The position numbers and the translations under genes are program-made. Shown piece by piece: positions 18,595-28,134 of a DNA stretch of 64,000 bases. Source of the stretch: a bacterium (GTDB lineage Bacteria > Cyanobacteriota > Vampirovibrionia > Gastranaerophilales > Gastranaerophilaceae); contig JAFVAR010000002.1 of the NCBI GenBank assembly GCA_017480425.1, forward strand, positions 1 to 64,000. The letters run 5' to 3'. Each line of letters opens with the position of its first letter. Within the stretch, counting starts at the first letter, position 1. The notes below the pieces were generated by a model, which saw nothing but the letters and a program-made list of their open reading frames with translations, did not search any database and was not told where the DNA came from.

Positions 18595-18906
18595 TTACCT
18601 TGTATAATTCTTTAACAAAGGAGTTCTAACACAACTGTTCAAATAATCTATTGTACTGATTTTTTCATTATACAAATATTTAATGAAGTTCAAATATGAA
18701 ATCTCATTTGAACTTAAAAGCAAATTGATTTCAAATCCATCGGAACAAAAAGGTTCATAATCATAAACAACATAGCTGTTGTACTTGCTTTTCCACTCTT
18801 TTCGTTCGATTCTGCAATTATTTTCTTCCGCAACATCTTCTAACCAATCAACTATATTTCTGTCAATATTTTTTATTTCTAAGTATTTATTCTGTATTTT
18901 TCCCAT
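18595..18906 (-). CDS. Small hypothetical protein
   Basis: 103 residues from the ATG at 18906 (GGAG ten bases upstream), beginning MGKIQNKYLEI. Mixed charged, rich in N/Y/I, no membrane helix, no known motif. An extra 18 residues upstream are possible but have no ribosome binding site. Confidence 0.5.
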   Translation of the reverse strand: MGKIQNKYLEIKNIDRNIVDWLEDVAEENNCRIERKEWKSKYNSYVVYDYEPFCSDGFEINLLLSSNEISYLNFIKYLYNEKISTIDYLNSCVRTPLLKNYTR

Positions 18907-19036
18907 AGCAAAATATCTCCATACAAAGATTTTAAGGTGATATATGTGGAGATAAATCACCTGTTTGTTTAGTTTTTAAAAAATAAAAATTAAATTTAAG
19001 GATAATATATTTAGGGTAAGTGACACAAAATTAGGT

Positions 19037-19945
19037 TTATATATCGCTATATTTATTCTTTTCAAAACACAATATATTTATTAAAGAAAATATCATTACA
19101 ATAATAAGAAGTACTACAGCTAAAGCGGAAGCATAACCTAAATCTAAGTTCTCAAAAGCTCTTTCATATATATAATATACAATAGTTTTAGTTGAATCCA
19201 GAGGTCCGCCTTTTGTCATAACATAAATTTCTGCAAAAACCTTCATTGCAGAAATTGTACTTATTGTAGAGACTAGTGCAATTGTCGGCATTATGTGCGG
19301 AATAGTTACCGTAAAATGTTTTGTAAAAAAATTGGCTCCGTCTATATCACACGCTTCGTAAAGTTCCTGCGGAACACTCATTAATGATGCCAAATAAATC
19401 ATCATATAGTAACCGATACCTTTCCATATTGTTACTAAAGCGACTGAAAATAGTGCCCATTTTGTATCAACAAGCCATCCGACTGGTTCAATATTAAAAA
19501 GCGACAGAAAATAATTCAAAACCCCCTGACTTGCATACAACCACTTAAACGCAATTGCAGCAACTACAATTGAAACAATAACAGGAAGGTACAAAAGTAT
19601 TTTATATAAAGTTATACCTCTGATTTTTTGATTTATTAATATTGCCAAAAACAAGGGAAAGATAACAAGAAATGGAACCGCTATAACCAAATACATAAAA
19701 GTATTAAACATAACTTTATAAAAAACAGGCTCTTTAAATAATTTTACATAATTATCAACACCACTAAATGTCGGGTTGTATATACTGGACGAATAGTCAA
19801 AAAAACTCAAACCGAAAGTTTGAAAAAACGGAATAAAAAAGAATACCGTAAGTACTGCCGCAGCAGGCAATAAAAACAAATATGGTGTATATTTTTTATA
19901 ATAATTCATAGATTTATTATACACTATAATTACTTTTTCTTGCAC
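19037..19945 (-). CDS. Sugar ABC transporter permease (MalF/UgpA family), orphan
   Basis: 302 residues from a GTG at 19945 (AGGA seven bases before); an ATG at 19909 is an alternative. Six membrane helices. The cytoplasmic EAA loop EACDIDGANFFTKHFTVTIP (about residues 195-215) docks to the ATPase. It resembles the first permease of carbohydrate-uptake-1 transporters. No second permease, binding protein or ATPase is nearby, so the partners must be elsewhere. It overlaps the end of the phospholipase-D gene by 16 bp, so the two are probably cotranscribed. Confidence 0.87.
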   Translation of the reverse strand: MQEKVIIVYNKSMNYYKKYTPYLFLLPAAAVLTVFFFIPFFQTFGLSFFDYSSSIYNPTFSGVDNYVKLFKEPVFYKVMFNTFMYLVIAVPFLVIFPLFLAILINQKIRGITLYKILLYLPVIVSIVVAAIAFKWLYASQGVLNYFLSLFNIEPVGWLVDTKWALFSVALVTIWKGIGYYMMIYLASLMSVPQELYEACDIDGANFFTKHFTVTIPHIMPTIALVSTISTISAMKVFAEIYVMTKGGPLDSTKTIVYYIYERAFENLDLGYASALAVVLLIIVMIFSLINILCFEKNKYSDI

Positions 19946-21648
19946 GCCTCATCCTGAAGGTCTGTTTTTCCGTCATAATTATTATCAAGCCCATCAGAGC
20001 ATGAACCGACGGAATCCTCTCCTTCTGCTCTTGCATTTAATTTAAGCCACTTATCCGGAATCCTTCCCCACTGGTACAAGAAAAAGTCTCTGTAAAATTT
20101 TGCTGCATCAGAATTTTTCAAAACAACCAAATTTTCATCATTTTTATTTTCTCCGCTGTTAGAAAAATTCATGGAACCTATTACTACATACTCATCATCT
20201 ATAATTATAGATTTAGAGTGCATTTTTCCGGCAAAATTTTCGGTTTTTACAGGAATTCCGGCATTGCGCAATTCTTTATGTTTTGAATGTACATTTGACG
20301 CATTGAGAGCATCCGCTATTATTTTTACATCAACTCCTCGATTTTTAGCATTGATTAGCGCCTCGACAACTCTTTTTTCGGTAATTACAAAAGTCGGAAT
20401 ATAAATATATTTTTTTGCTGATTGTATAAGAGGCAGAACTCCGTTTTTGACAGATTTATCTTGCGGGGAAAAATAAACGCTGATATTTTCAAATTTTTTA
20501 TTTACATGTGACACTTTGTCATTATGAAATTTCCCTTCAAACATCTGTTCGAATTCTTGTTTGTAAAAAGATGCCACTTGAGGAAATTTGATTACTATAA
20601 TTGCATTAGAATTAAAACCTGACATATCAGTGTGCGACAGATTTGCAGAACCGGTTATTACGTATTTATTATCAAATATATAAAATTTATTATGCATTGT
20701 ACTTGCAGCATACTGGGACTTTCCGTCATTTACACGACCTGATATTAATTTCACAAATTTGTCCGTATCAGGATAAATATTATTCCCGTTAACATCAACA
20801 TCGTACACAAGTCTAATTTTTACCCCTCTTTGAATAGCATTTACGATTGCTTTTTCTATTGCCGGAATTGATGAATAACCATATATTGCAATATCTATAG
20901 ATGATTCAGCCGTTTTTATTCCGTCAAGAATCTCCTTACAAATTTCAGAAGAACAATTTCTGTCAGGGTATATTTTTGTTGTTGAATCAGACAAAATTAT
21001 CTTAACATTCCCAAAATCAGCTTTGTAAGAGGCAATTTGGGGAATTTTTGGTACAACAAATTCTCCATAATTATCAACCGTATTATAAATTTTGTCTTTT
21101 TTTATATTTTTGACGTGATTTCTTTTTACTACAAGGAAATTGGTAACCTTTTGACGATTACTTTTTGAAACCGGTAAAACAGAATCATTATCCAAATCCA
21201 CGATAACATACTTACCACGTCTTACAGAATCCAAAATCCTGTTAAATGCAGCACCATTCAAAGCTTTTCCGTCACGAATTGCAAATGAAGAATTTAAAAA
21301 CTTTGCTTTGTATCCGAATCTGTAATAAACTAAATCATCTCCTACTACTTTTACCGGCTTATTTTGGAGAATATTTTTTGCCCAATACTTCCCCAAACTG
21401 CCTATTATAAATGCTTCATCTTCCGAAATTCCGAGTTTTTCAGCCAGAATCAGATTTTTACTAGTGTAATCCGCATCAAAACAATCACTATCCGCAGGCT
21501 TATAAACTTTTTTATCAGCAAGAATTATTTCTGCAGGAGATATTATATCCGCAACCAAACTTTCATAAGGTTTACAAAAGAATAAATAACAAAATAAAGA
21601 TATAAAAAATATAAGAATTAATAATATTACTGCATTTATTTTATTCAT
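19930..21648 (-). CDS. Membrane-anchored phospholipase D-fold protein with Ca-binding-like tail
   Basis: 572 residues. An N-terminal signal anchor (about residues 6-26) places the rest outside the cytoplasm. Two HKD motifs are intact: MHNKFYIFD (near 317) and MHSKSIIID (near 475), each followed by GS-x-N-x-S, giving the two-histidine active site of nucleases and phospholipases of this superfamily. The C-terminus has SDGLDNNYDGKTDLQDEAC, a DGxDNxxDGxxDxxD pattern like the MopE-type metal-binding repeat. Substrate (DNA or phospholipid) is undecided. Start has AGGAG upstream. Confidence 0.85.
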   Translation of the reverse strand: MNKINAVILLILIFFISLFCYLFFCKPYESLVADIISPAEIILADKKVYKPADSDCFDADYTSKNLILAEKLGISEDEAFIIGSLGKYWAKNILQNKPVKVVGDDLVYYRFGYKAKFLNSSFAIRDGKALNGAAFNRILDSVRRGKYVIVDLDNDSVLPVSKSNRQKVTNFLVVKRNHVKNIKKDKIYNTVDNYGEFVVPKIPQIASYKADFGNVKIILSDSTTKIYPDRNCSSEICKEILDGIKTAESSIDIAIYGYSSIPAIEKAIVNAIQRGVKIRLVYDVDVNGNNIYPDTDKFVKLISGRVNDGKSQYAASTMHNKFYIFDNKYVITGSANLSHTDMSGFNSNAIIVIKFPQVASFYKQEFEQMFEGKFHNDKVSHVNKKFENISVYFSPQDKSVKNGVLPLIQSAKKYIYIPTFVITEKRVVEALINAKNRGVDVKIIADALNASNVHSKHKELRNAGIPVKTENFAGKMHSKSIIIDDEYVVIGSMNFSNSGENKNDENLVVLKNSDAAKFYRDFFLYQWGRIPDKWLKLNARAEGEDSVGSCSDGLDNNYDGKTDLQDEACKKK

Positions 21649-21675
21649 AAAACTCCTGTAAAAGTTGTCCTCTTG

Positions 21676-22563
21676 TTACTTACAAACTCGTTCTTCTTCT
21701 ATTTTTATTAAATCATATAAAACTTGATTGTATGGAGTTTGCACGCCGTATAATTTGCCTAAACGAATTACTTCGCCTGCAAAAATATCTACTTCGGTAG
21801 GTCTTCCCGATATTATATCCTGCAGCATAGATGTTTTACCTTCATCACACATCATTCCTAAAGCTTTCAGTGCATCCGCTTCCAATAATTTTAAGTTTTT
21901 TAATCCACTTTTTTTCGCAATCAAATACACTTCATTTATAATTTTTTTTGCAAAACTAATAAAATTCTTATTATTCTTCATTTCGCCAAAAGTCATCTTT
22001 AAAATTGCGGAAGTTTGATTTGAAAACAAGTTAAGCGTAAACTTTAGCCACATGTTATAATCAATATCCGATGGAAATTCATAATCTATACCTGAATCAG
22101 TAAATATTTCTTCCACAGCACTATCATTTTCACAAACAATTTTGCCGACTCCGTCTTGCGTTACAGAATTTCCTTCTCTTACCGCACTGTGTCCTATAAA
22201 ATATGACTTAAGAACTTTCGCTTGTGGATATTTTGACTTTATAATTTCTTCGGAAGATATACCGTTTATAAGAGATAATACTCTTGTATTACCTGTAACA
22301 AAATTTTTAATATATGATAATGCGCTTTTTAGTCCTTGGTATTTTGTACAAATAATTATTAAATCCGCATTGTAACCTTTTTGCTCCGGAAAAACGTATT
22401 CAAATTCTAATTTTTTGCCGTTTAATTCCGGTGGAAATTTCATATATTTTTCAATACGTCCCTTATCTGCCAAAATTTTTAATTCACACCTTTTTGAATT
22501 CAAAAATTTTGATGCAAAAGTCGTACCTACTGCACCTAACCCACAAATTATAACTTTTTTCAT
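21676..22563 (-). CDS. panE: 2-dehydropantoate 2-reductase
   Basis: 295 residues, normal length for the family. The N-terminal dinucleotide motif is GLGAVGTTFASKF, and the C-terminal helical domain carries MWLKFTLNLFSNQTSAIL, which includes the usual lysine and asparagine of the ketopantoate reductase active site. It reduces ketopantoate to pantoate with NADPH, between the PanB and PanC steps, both of which are encoded at 28.1-29.9 kb. Other ketopantoate-reductase-fold enzymes exist, but the local pathway set supports PanE. Confidence 0.85.
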   Translation of the reverse strand: MKKVIICGLGAVGTTFASKFLNSKRCELKILADKGRIEKYMKFPPELNGKKLEFEYVFPEQKGYNADLIIICTKYQGLKSALSYIKNFVTGNTRVLSLINGISSEEIIKSKYPQAKVLKSYFIGHSAVREGNSVTQDGVGKIVCENDSAVEEIFTDSGIDYEFPSDIDYNMWLKFTLNLFSNQTSAILKMTFGEMKNNKNFISFAKKIINEVYLIAKKSGLKNLKLLEADALKALGMMCDEGKTSMLQDIISGRPTEVDIFAGEVIRLGKLYGVQTPYNQVLYDLIKIEEERVCK

Positions 22564-22699
22564 ACCAATTATTTTAAAGCAAAAACAGAAAATTTATTAT
22601 CAGCATGCCCTGATTGTTTTTTTACTAAAAATACAACTTTCAAAAAATACGATAGTTTCCTGATTTGTCAACAAATTTAACAAAATTTCATGCAAAAAA

Positions 22700-22917
22700 T
22701 GTTACATTTTTAACATTGGTAAATTTGAAAAATTTCCAGTTATTTGTACATTTCCGACCTTTGTTGAGTTTTATTAAAATGTTGATAGATTCTCTTATTT
22801 GGATTATTATTTTATTAATTCATCTAATCGATGGATTAGATTTTGGGAAGGAAATGTTATCCTTTTATTAGGAAACTTATAAGGAAGCTTGAAATGAAAT
22901 AGCTGCCTTTTATGGTA
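22700..22917 (+). promoter_or_regulatory. Structured leader of nrdD
   Basis: The 370-bp gap before nrdD has no open frame. It holds TGTTACATTTT (22700-22710), then a perfect hairpin ATCTAATC-gatg-GATTAGAT (22822-22841), a second AAGGA-aatgtta-TCCTT, and a third CTGCC-ttttat-GGTAG just before the ribosome binding site. I see no cobalamin-riboswitch consensus and no clear NrdR box. Confidence 0.45.
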
Positions 22918-22937
22918 GATTAGGAGGGTTGTATTCT

Positions 22938-25220
22938 ATGCAGAATAGTTTAAATAAAGAAGGAAATATCGTAGAGTTTGCATCGGGAAAATCAAGTAGC
23001 ACAACCGATGTAATGAAAAGTTCTGCAGCTCCGAACAAGGAATTTATATCACAAATTGCGCAATTAAAAGCTCAGCAAATTAAACCGGCTAAGCTTGAAA
23101 ATGTCCATGTTATTAAGAAAGACGGCACAAAAGAGGAGTTCGATAATACAAAGATTATTAATGCGGTAAGAAAATCCGCAACAAGAATGCTTGTTACATT
23201 ATCGGATGAAGAATTAAAAGATATATGCGATTTTGTTGATAATAATATTGCAAAAATCGGTAAGACAGAAATTACTATTGCAGAGATGCATAACCTTGTT
23301 GAAGGAGCTCTTGAAGCAATTAATCCGAAAGTTGCTCAAAGCTACAGAAACTACAGAAATTATAAACAAGACTTTGTACATATGTTAGATAAGGTATACC
23401 AAGAATCTCAAAGAATTATGTATATTGGTGACAAAGAAAATTCTAATGCCGATTCAACTCTTGTTTCAACAAAACGCTCTTTAATATTCAACGAACTTAA
23501 TAAAGAATTATACAAGAAGTTTTTCTTAACAGTTGATGAACTTCAAGCCATTCGTGACGGTTATATTTATATCCACGATATGTCTGCAAGAAGAGATACA
23601 ATGAATTGTTGTTTATTTGACGTTGCATCCGTATTAAAAGGCGGATTTGAAATGGGCAACCTATGGTACAATGAGCCAAAATCTCTTGATGTAGCATTTG
23701 ATGTAATCGGAGATATTGTAATGGCTGCAGCAAGCCAACAATATGGCGGTTTTACAGTCGCAGAAGTCGATAAAATATTAGCACCGTACGCAGAAAAAAC
23801 TTTTGAAAGACAAAATGAAAAATATTTATGCTTAGGTCTATCCTTTGAAAAAGCAAGAGAGGCAGCACTCGCTGACGTTCAAAAAGATTTTGAACAAGGA
23901 TTCCAAGGTTGGGAATACAAGTTTAATACAGTTGCATCATCACGTGGTGACTATCCGTTTATTACTGTTACAGCAGGACTTGGAACAGAACCGTATGAAA
24001 AGATGGCAACAATTGCTATGCTAAAAATTCGTATGAACGGTCAAGGCAAAAAAGGCAACAAAAAACCTGTATTATTCCCTAAGATAGTTTTCTTATATGA
24101 TGAAAACTTACACGGAGAAGGCAAAGTTAACCACGATGTATTTGAAGCAGGTATTGAATGCTCTAAAAAAGCTATGTACCCTGATTGGTTATCACTTTCA
24201 GGCGAAGGATATGTTGCTTCTATGTACAAAAAATACGGAAAAGTTGTTTCTCCGATGGGTTGCAGAGCATTCCTATCACCTTGGTTTGAAAGAGGCGGAA
24301 TGAAACCTGCTGATGAAAATGATACTCCGATTTTTGTCGGTCGTTTCAATATTGGTGCAATCAGCTTGCACTTACCAATGATTTATGCAAAAGCTAAAAA
24401 AGAAAGCAAAGATTTCTATGAAGTACTTGATTATTACATGGAACTTATAAGACAGCTTCATATCAGAACTTACGAATATCTGGGAGAAATGAAGGCTTCT
24501 GTCAATCCTCTTGCATACTGCGAAGGAGGCTTCTTAGGCGGACACCTTGGTATTCACGATAAGATTAAACCGTTGTTAAAATCCGCAACAGCATCATTTG
24601 GTATAACAGCATTGAATGAACTTCAAGAGTTATATAACGGTAAATCTCTGGTTGAAGACGGACAGTTTGCGATTGAAGTTATGGAATATATTAATAAGAA
24701 AGTTGCACAATTTAAAGAAGAAGACGGAAATCTATATGCTTTGTACGGAACTCCGGCAGAAAATCTTTGCGGACTTCAGGTACAACAATTCCGTAAAAAA
24801 TATGGTGTAGTTTCTCACGTATCTGATAAACCATATGTTTCAAATTCATTCCACTGCCACGTAAGTGAAGATATCACACCGATTCAAAAACAGGATCTTG
24901 AAAAGAGATTCTGGGATTTGATGAACGGCGGCAAGATTCAATATGTAAAATATCCGCTTGACTATAATACAGATGCCGTTAAAACTCTTGTACTAAGGGC
25001 TATGGATATGGGATTCTATGAAGGTGTTAACCTTTCGCTTTCATACTGTGATGATTGCGGACATGAAGAATTAAACATGGATGTTTGCCCGAAATGCGGA
25101 AGCAGAAACCTAACAAAGATTGACCGTATGAACGGATACCTTTCATATTCTCGTGTAAAAGGTGATTCTCGTTTGGCAGATCATAAGATGGAAGAAATTG
25201 CCGACAGAAAATCTATGTAG
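22938..25220 (+). CDS. nrdD: Anaerobic (class III) ribonucleoside-triphosphate reductase
   Basis: 760 residues from the ATG at 22938, with AGGAGG nine bases upstream. The in-frame TTG at 22929 abuts that box and cannot be used. An ATP-cone regulatory domain is at about residues 50-140 (IKKDGTKEEFDNTKI). The catalytic region has MNCCLFD near 221. A zinc site CDDCG...CPKCG (about 702-720) is followed by the glycyl-radical loop RMNGYLSYSR near 730. It makes dNTPs without oxygen and needs the activase NrdG, which is not adjacent: the next gene points the other way past a terminator. Strong sign of an anaerobe. Confidence 0.96.
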   Translation: MQNSLNKEGNIVEFASGKSSSTTDVMKSSAAPNKEFISQIAQLKAQQIKPAKLENVHVIKKDGTKEEFDNTKIINAVRKSATRMLVTLSDEELKDICDFVDNNIAKIGKTEITIAEMHNLVEGALEAINPKVAQSYRNYRNYKQDFVHMLDKVYQESQRIMYIGDKENSNADSTLVSTKRSLIFNELNKELYKKFFLTVDELQAIRDGYIYIHDMSARRDTMNCCLFDVASVLKGGFEMGNLWYNEPKSLDVAFDVIGDIVMAAASQQYGGFTVAEVDKILAPYAEKTFERQNEKYLCLGLSFEKAREAALADVQKDFEQGFQGWEYKFNTVASSRGDYPFITVTAGLGTEPYEKMATIAMLKIRMNGQGKKGNKKPVLFPKIVFLYDENLHGEGKVNHDVFEAGIECSKKAMYPDWLSLSGEGYVASMYKKYGKVVSPMGCRAFLSPWFERGGMKPADENDTPIFVGRFNIGAISLHLPMIYAKAKKESKDFYEVLDYYMELIRQLHIRTYEYLGEMKASVNPLAYCEGGFLGGHLGIHDKIKPLLKSATASFGITALNELQELYNGKSLVEDGQFAIEVMEYINKKVAQFKEEDGNLYALYGTPAENLCGLQVQQFRKKYGVVSHVSDKPYVSNSFHCHVSEDITPIQKQDLEKRFWDLMNGGKIQYVKYPLDYNTDAVKTLVLRAMDMGFYEGVNLSLSYCDDCGHEELNMDVCPKCGSRNLTKIDRMNGYLSYSRVKGDSRLADHKMEEIADRKSM

Positions 25221-25250
25221 GGGTAAAGGGGTAAATATAATATTAAAAAA

Positions 25251-25283
25251 AAACACCAAACCTAAAGGTTTGGTGTTTTTTAT
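25251..25283. terminator. Bidirectional terminator between nrdD and the next gene
   Basis: A 12-bp perfect stem AAACACCAAACC / GGTTTGGTGTTT with a TAAA loop, A-tract on the left and T-tract on the right, so it can stop both strands. It serves nrdD (plus) and the 147-residue protein (minus). Confidence 0.92.
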
Positions 25284-25723
25284 TTAGTTAGAATTTCAGT
25301 AAAATATTTTTCAATAGATTCTCGTTTTTCATCTACAATTTTTTTTAAAGTTTTTTGCAAACTATGTTCTTTTAAATCATTATCCATAGTTACTGTTTCA
25401 CTGTAATCATCACCAATTGTCAAATTTAGATATTTAACCTTTTTCGGATTAACTTCCTCATTCACTCTAACTTCAACAACTTTGTTTTCAATTCCGGCAT
25501 TTTGGGCCAAACTATTAAGCATTTGAGATAATTTTTGCATAGAATACATAATTGATTTGCCCAGTTCTTCACTATACATATAGCCGGCATAACCGTATTT
25601 TTTATAACATTCTCTTTCCATACTTTGTAAAAGCGGAAATGATGATTCCGAAAATCTGCAATATGATGCTTTAAAATTTGTATTTATAATTGAATTTCTT
25701 TCACTATTAAATTGAACTTTCAT
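25280..25723 (-). CDS. Hypothetical protein with N-terminal NTNFKA segment
   Basis: 147 residues, GGGGAT ribosome binding site. Starts MKVQFNSERNSIINTNFKA, one of the tagged N-termini in this window. The rest is predicted soluble and helical at the end (KKIVDEKRESIEKYFTEIL). No family recognised. Single-gene transcription unit ending at the shared terminator. Confidence 0.75.
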   Translation of the reverse strand: MKVQFNSERNSIINTNFKASYCRFSESSFPLLQSMERECYKKYGYAGYMYSEELGKSIMYSMQKLSQMLNSLAQNAGIENKVVEVRVNEEVNPKKVKYLNLTIGDDYSETVTMDNDLKEHSLQKTLKKIVDEKRESIEKYFTEILTK

Positions 25724-25817
25724 TATTTATCCCCGCTGCTGATAACATTCATATATAAATTATAAAACAACTAAATAATAAATTTGCTAAAATATTAAAT
25801 TAAAGTATTACTCCCTG

Positions 25818-25845
25818 TTGCATATACCCCTTTTGGGTGTATAAT
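25818..25845 (+). promoter_or_regulatory. Promoter of the pxpA-like gene with an embedded palindrome
   Basis: TTGCAT (25818-25823), 16-bp spacer, TATAAT (25840-25845) with a TG extension. The spacer holds TACCCC-tttt-GGGTGTA, an inverted repeat placed where a repressor would block the polymerase. Confidence 0.65.
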
Positions 25846-25872
25846 TTTGTTAAGGGGTAAAAGGGAGAATGC

Positions 25873-26670
25873 ATGATGCAGGAAATTTTAGAAAAAAAAT
25901 CAATTAAAAGTATAGATTTTAACTGTGATTTGGCACAAGCTTACGGCGTATATAAAAACAACAATGAATTTGACCTTTTAGACTACGTAAGTTCTGTTAA
26001 TATATCCTGCGGATTTCATGCCGGCGACCCGATAACTATAAAAGAAGCATTATTAAAAGCTAAAGAAAAAAATGTTGCAATAGGCGCTCATATTGGTTTT
26101 AATGATATTCAGGGATTTGGTTACAGACCTGTAGAACTTAAAGAAAATGAATTGGAAGCTCTTGTTATATATCAAGTCGGAGCAATTATGTCATTTGCAA
26201 AGGCATACGGATTAAGTATTGAACACGTTAGACCGCATGGTGCAATGTATAAAATGGCAGGTGAAGACTTTACTTTCTCGACTGCTATTGCAAAAGCAAT
26301 TAAAAAATGTTCGGATTGGCTTGTTTATTACGCTCCTGTTGGTGACATTACCGCAAAAGTAGGAGATTATATAAATATTCCGATTGCTCAGGAATTGTCA
26401 TTAGAAAAAACATATAATGCTGATTTAACAATAGATTATAGTATAGAAGATAATACTAATAATTATGATTTAATTAAAAGATTGCAACATTTGCTGCATA
26501 CATCGCAAATTCGCAATAATTTAGGCGGCATGAGTTTTGCAAATGTAAATACAATACATTTTTCTAATAAGTACAAAAACTCAATGGATTTAATTAAGGA
26601 AGCTGCAAGGTTAATAATTCCGCAACCGGTTAATTATATTAATGCAAAGTCTTCTGGATGGGTAGATTAG
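25873..26670 (+). CDS. pxpA: LamB/YcsF family protein (5-oxoprolinase subunit A-like)
   Basis: 265 residues, AGGGAG before the ATG. N-terminal DFNCDLAQAYG, SVNISCGFHAGDP, GAHIGFND and HVRPHGAMYK match the family hallmark blocks. PxpA works with PxpB and PxpC to open 5-oxoproline (pyroglutamate) to glutamate using ATP. Neither partner gene is nearby, and the last third is weakly conserved relative to what I recall of the family. It ends 3 bp before the YvcK gene, so they share a transcript. Confidence 0.8.
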   Translation: MMQEILEKKSIKSIDFNCDLAQAYGVYKNNNEFDLLDYVSSVNISCGFHAGDPITIKEALLKAKEKNVAIGAHIGFNDIQGFGYRPVELKENELEALVIYQVGAIMSFAKAYGLSIEHVRPHGAMYKMAGEDFTFSTAIAKAIKKCSDWLVYYAPVGDITAKVGDYINIPIAQELSLEKTYNADLTIDYSIEDNTNNYDLIKRLQHLLHTSQIRNNLGGMSFANVNTIHFSNKYKNSMDLIKEAARLIIPQPVNYINAKSSGWVD

Positions 26671-26673
26671 ATT

Positions 26674-27993
26674 ATGACATTTGATTTTAATAATTTAAAG
26701 GAAAACGTAAAAGTCACAAAGGATGTTGGCTGGCTTTTACCCGGATTGGAAGTAAAAAGATGGTTCTTTTTAATATTTTTAGGCTCAATAATGATAGTAT
26801 TGGGATTTATGGTACTTGCTAATGTACGCCCGATTTATTTAACATTAGAGCTTATCAGAAAAGCTGCGCTCGTATTACCTTCAAATTTCCTTGCCGCCGT
26901 CTTCATATTAATCGGCTCAGTTATATTCTTTAAAGGATGGCAAAAAACAACATTATCAATAATGGATATGAATAGCAGCAAAGGCAGTTACTCTATCTTA
27001 GAAAAATTATACAGACGCCGCAAACTCAATAAAGGAGCAAAAGTTGTTGCAATTGGCGGTGGTACGGGCTTATCAATGTTACTAAGAGGAATAAAGAAAT
27101 ATACAAATAACATTACTGCAATCGTTACCGTAGGAGATGACGGCGGAAGTTCCGGACGACTAAGAGAAGAAATGGGAATCCTACCTCCCGGCGATATTAG
27201 GAACTGTATTGCAGCTCTCGGTGATGACGAAGACTTAATTACAGAACTATTTCAATACAGATTTAAAAATGGTGAAGGCTTGGAAGGTCACAGTTTCGGG
27301 AATTTATTCTTAACTGCGCTGTGCGCAATTACCGGTGATATGGTAAGTGCCGTTAAAGAATCATCTAATGTTTTAAATATCAGAGGGGTTGTACTTCCTG
27401 CAACACTGGATGACATGAAGCTTGCTGCAGAATTTGAAGACGGTAGAATTATTAAAGGCGAATCTAACATTCCGGAAGCAAAAGGAAAGATTAAAAAATT
27501 ATTTACAGAACCTGCAAAGTGTGTAGCTCTTCCTGAGGCATTGGCTGCAATAAAAGAAGCAGACTTAATAATTCTCGGACCGGGAAGTTTATACACAAGT
27601 GTTATTCCGAATCTTCTTGTCAGCGGAATTGCAGATGCTATTGATAAAGCTCACGCTAAAAAAATATATGTTTGCAATATAATGACGCAACCGGGAGAAA
27701 CTGATAATTATTCAGTAGCAAGCCACGTTAATGCACTAATAAAACATGCCGGCGGAAAGTGCATTATCGATGCAGTACTCGTTAATGACAGTTTGCCTGA
27801 AAATATCTCGGAAGGGTATGCTAAAGCAGGCTCTATTCCTGTCAGATTAGATATGGAAAATATTGCACCAATCGGAATTGAAGTTGTTTCTCAAAAATTA
27901 TTACAAGAAAATAAACAGGGACTTGTAAGACACAGCTCTAACAGAGTTGCAAGAGCCGTATATTATTGGTACAAAAAAACTTCTAAAAAATAA
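26674..27993 (+). CDS. YvcK/CofD-like protein with N-terminal membrane anchor
   Basis: 439 residues. Two membrane helices (about residues 30-50 and 65-85) precede the YvcK core: VVAIGGGTGLSMLLRG near 125, VTVGDDGGSSGRLREE, LPPGDIRNC and GHSFGNLFL. Members bind UDP-sugars and are needed for cell-wall synthesis and growth on gluconeogenic carbon in Bacillus. The classic B. subtilis form lacks the membrane part; cyanobacterial-type relatives are often longer. Weak ribosome binding site, translation probably coupled to the gene 3 bp upstream. Confidence 0.88.
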   Translation: MTFDFNNLKENVKVTKDVGWLLPGLEVKRWFFLIFLGSIMIVLGFMVLANVRPIYLTLELIRKAALVLPSNFLAAVFILIGSVIFFKGWQKTTLSIMDMNSSKGSYSILEKLYRRRKLNKGAKVVAIGGGTGLSMLLRGIKKYTNNITAIVTVGDDGGSSGRLREEMGILPPGDIRNCIAALGDDEDLITELFQYRFKNGEGLEGHSFGNLFLTALCAITGDMVSAVKESSNVLNIRGVVLPATLDDMKLAAEFEDGRIIKGESNIPEAKGKIKKLFTEPAKCVALPEALAAIKEADLIILGPGSLYTSVIPNLLVSGIADAIDKAHAKKIYVCNIMTQPGETDNYSVASHVNALIKHAGGKCIIDAVLVNDSLPENISEGYAKAGSIPVRLDMENIAPIGIEVVSQKLLQENKQGLVRHSSNRVARAVYYWYKKTSKK

Positions 27994-28090
27994 GTGTAAA
28001 ATTGTTAGCTTCTATTTATTTCCCCAAGTTTTCAATTTATAATTTGTTTAAAATTATTTATTTTGTGAAAAGAATGCACACAAAATATCA

Positions 28091-28099
28091 TGATATAAT
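28091..28099 (+). promoter_or_regulatory. Extended -10 promoter of panB
   Basis: TGATATAAT: TATAAT at 28094-28099 with a TGn extension, 36 bp before the start codon. No convincing -35 box. Confidence 0.55.
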
Positions 28100-28134
28100 T
28101 AAATCAAATATTATACTCTTTTAGGAGAAATCTT

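Noticed and set aside
22571..22937. NrdR boxes or a cobalamin riboswitch before nrdD
   Set aside because: No paired ACACWATATATWGTGT-like boxes at helical spacing, and no cobalamin-riboswitch consensus blocks.
22929..22937. TTG start for nrdD
   Set aside because: It directly touches the AGGAGG box; the ATG at 22938 is correctly spaced.
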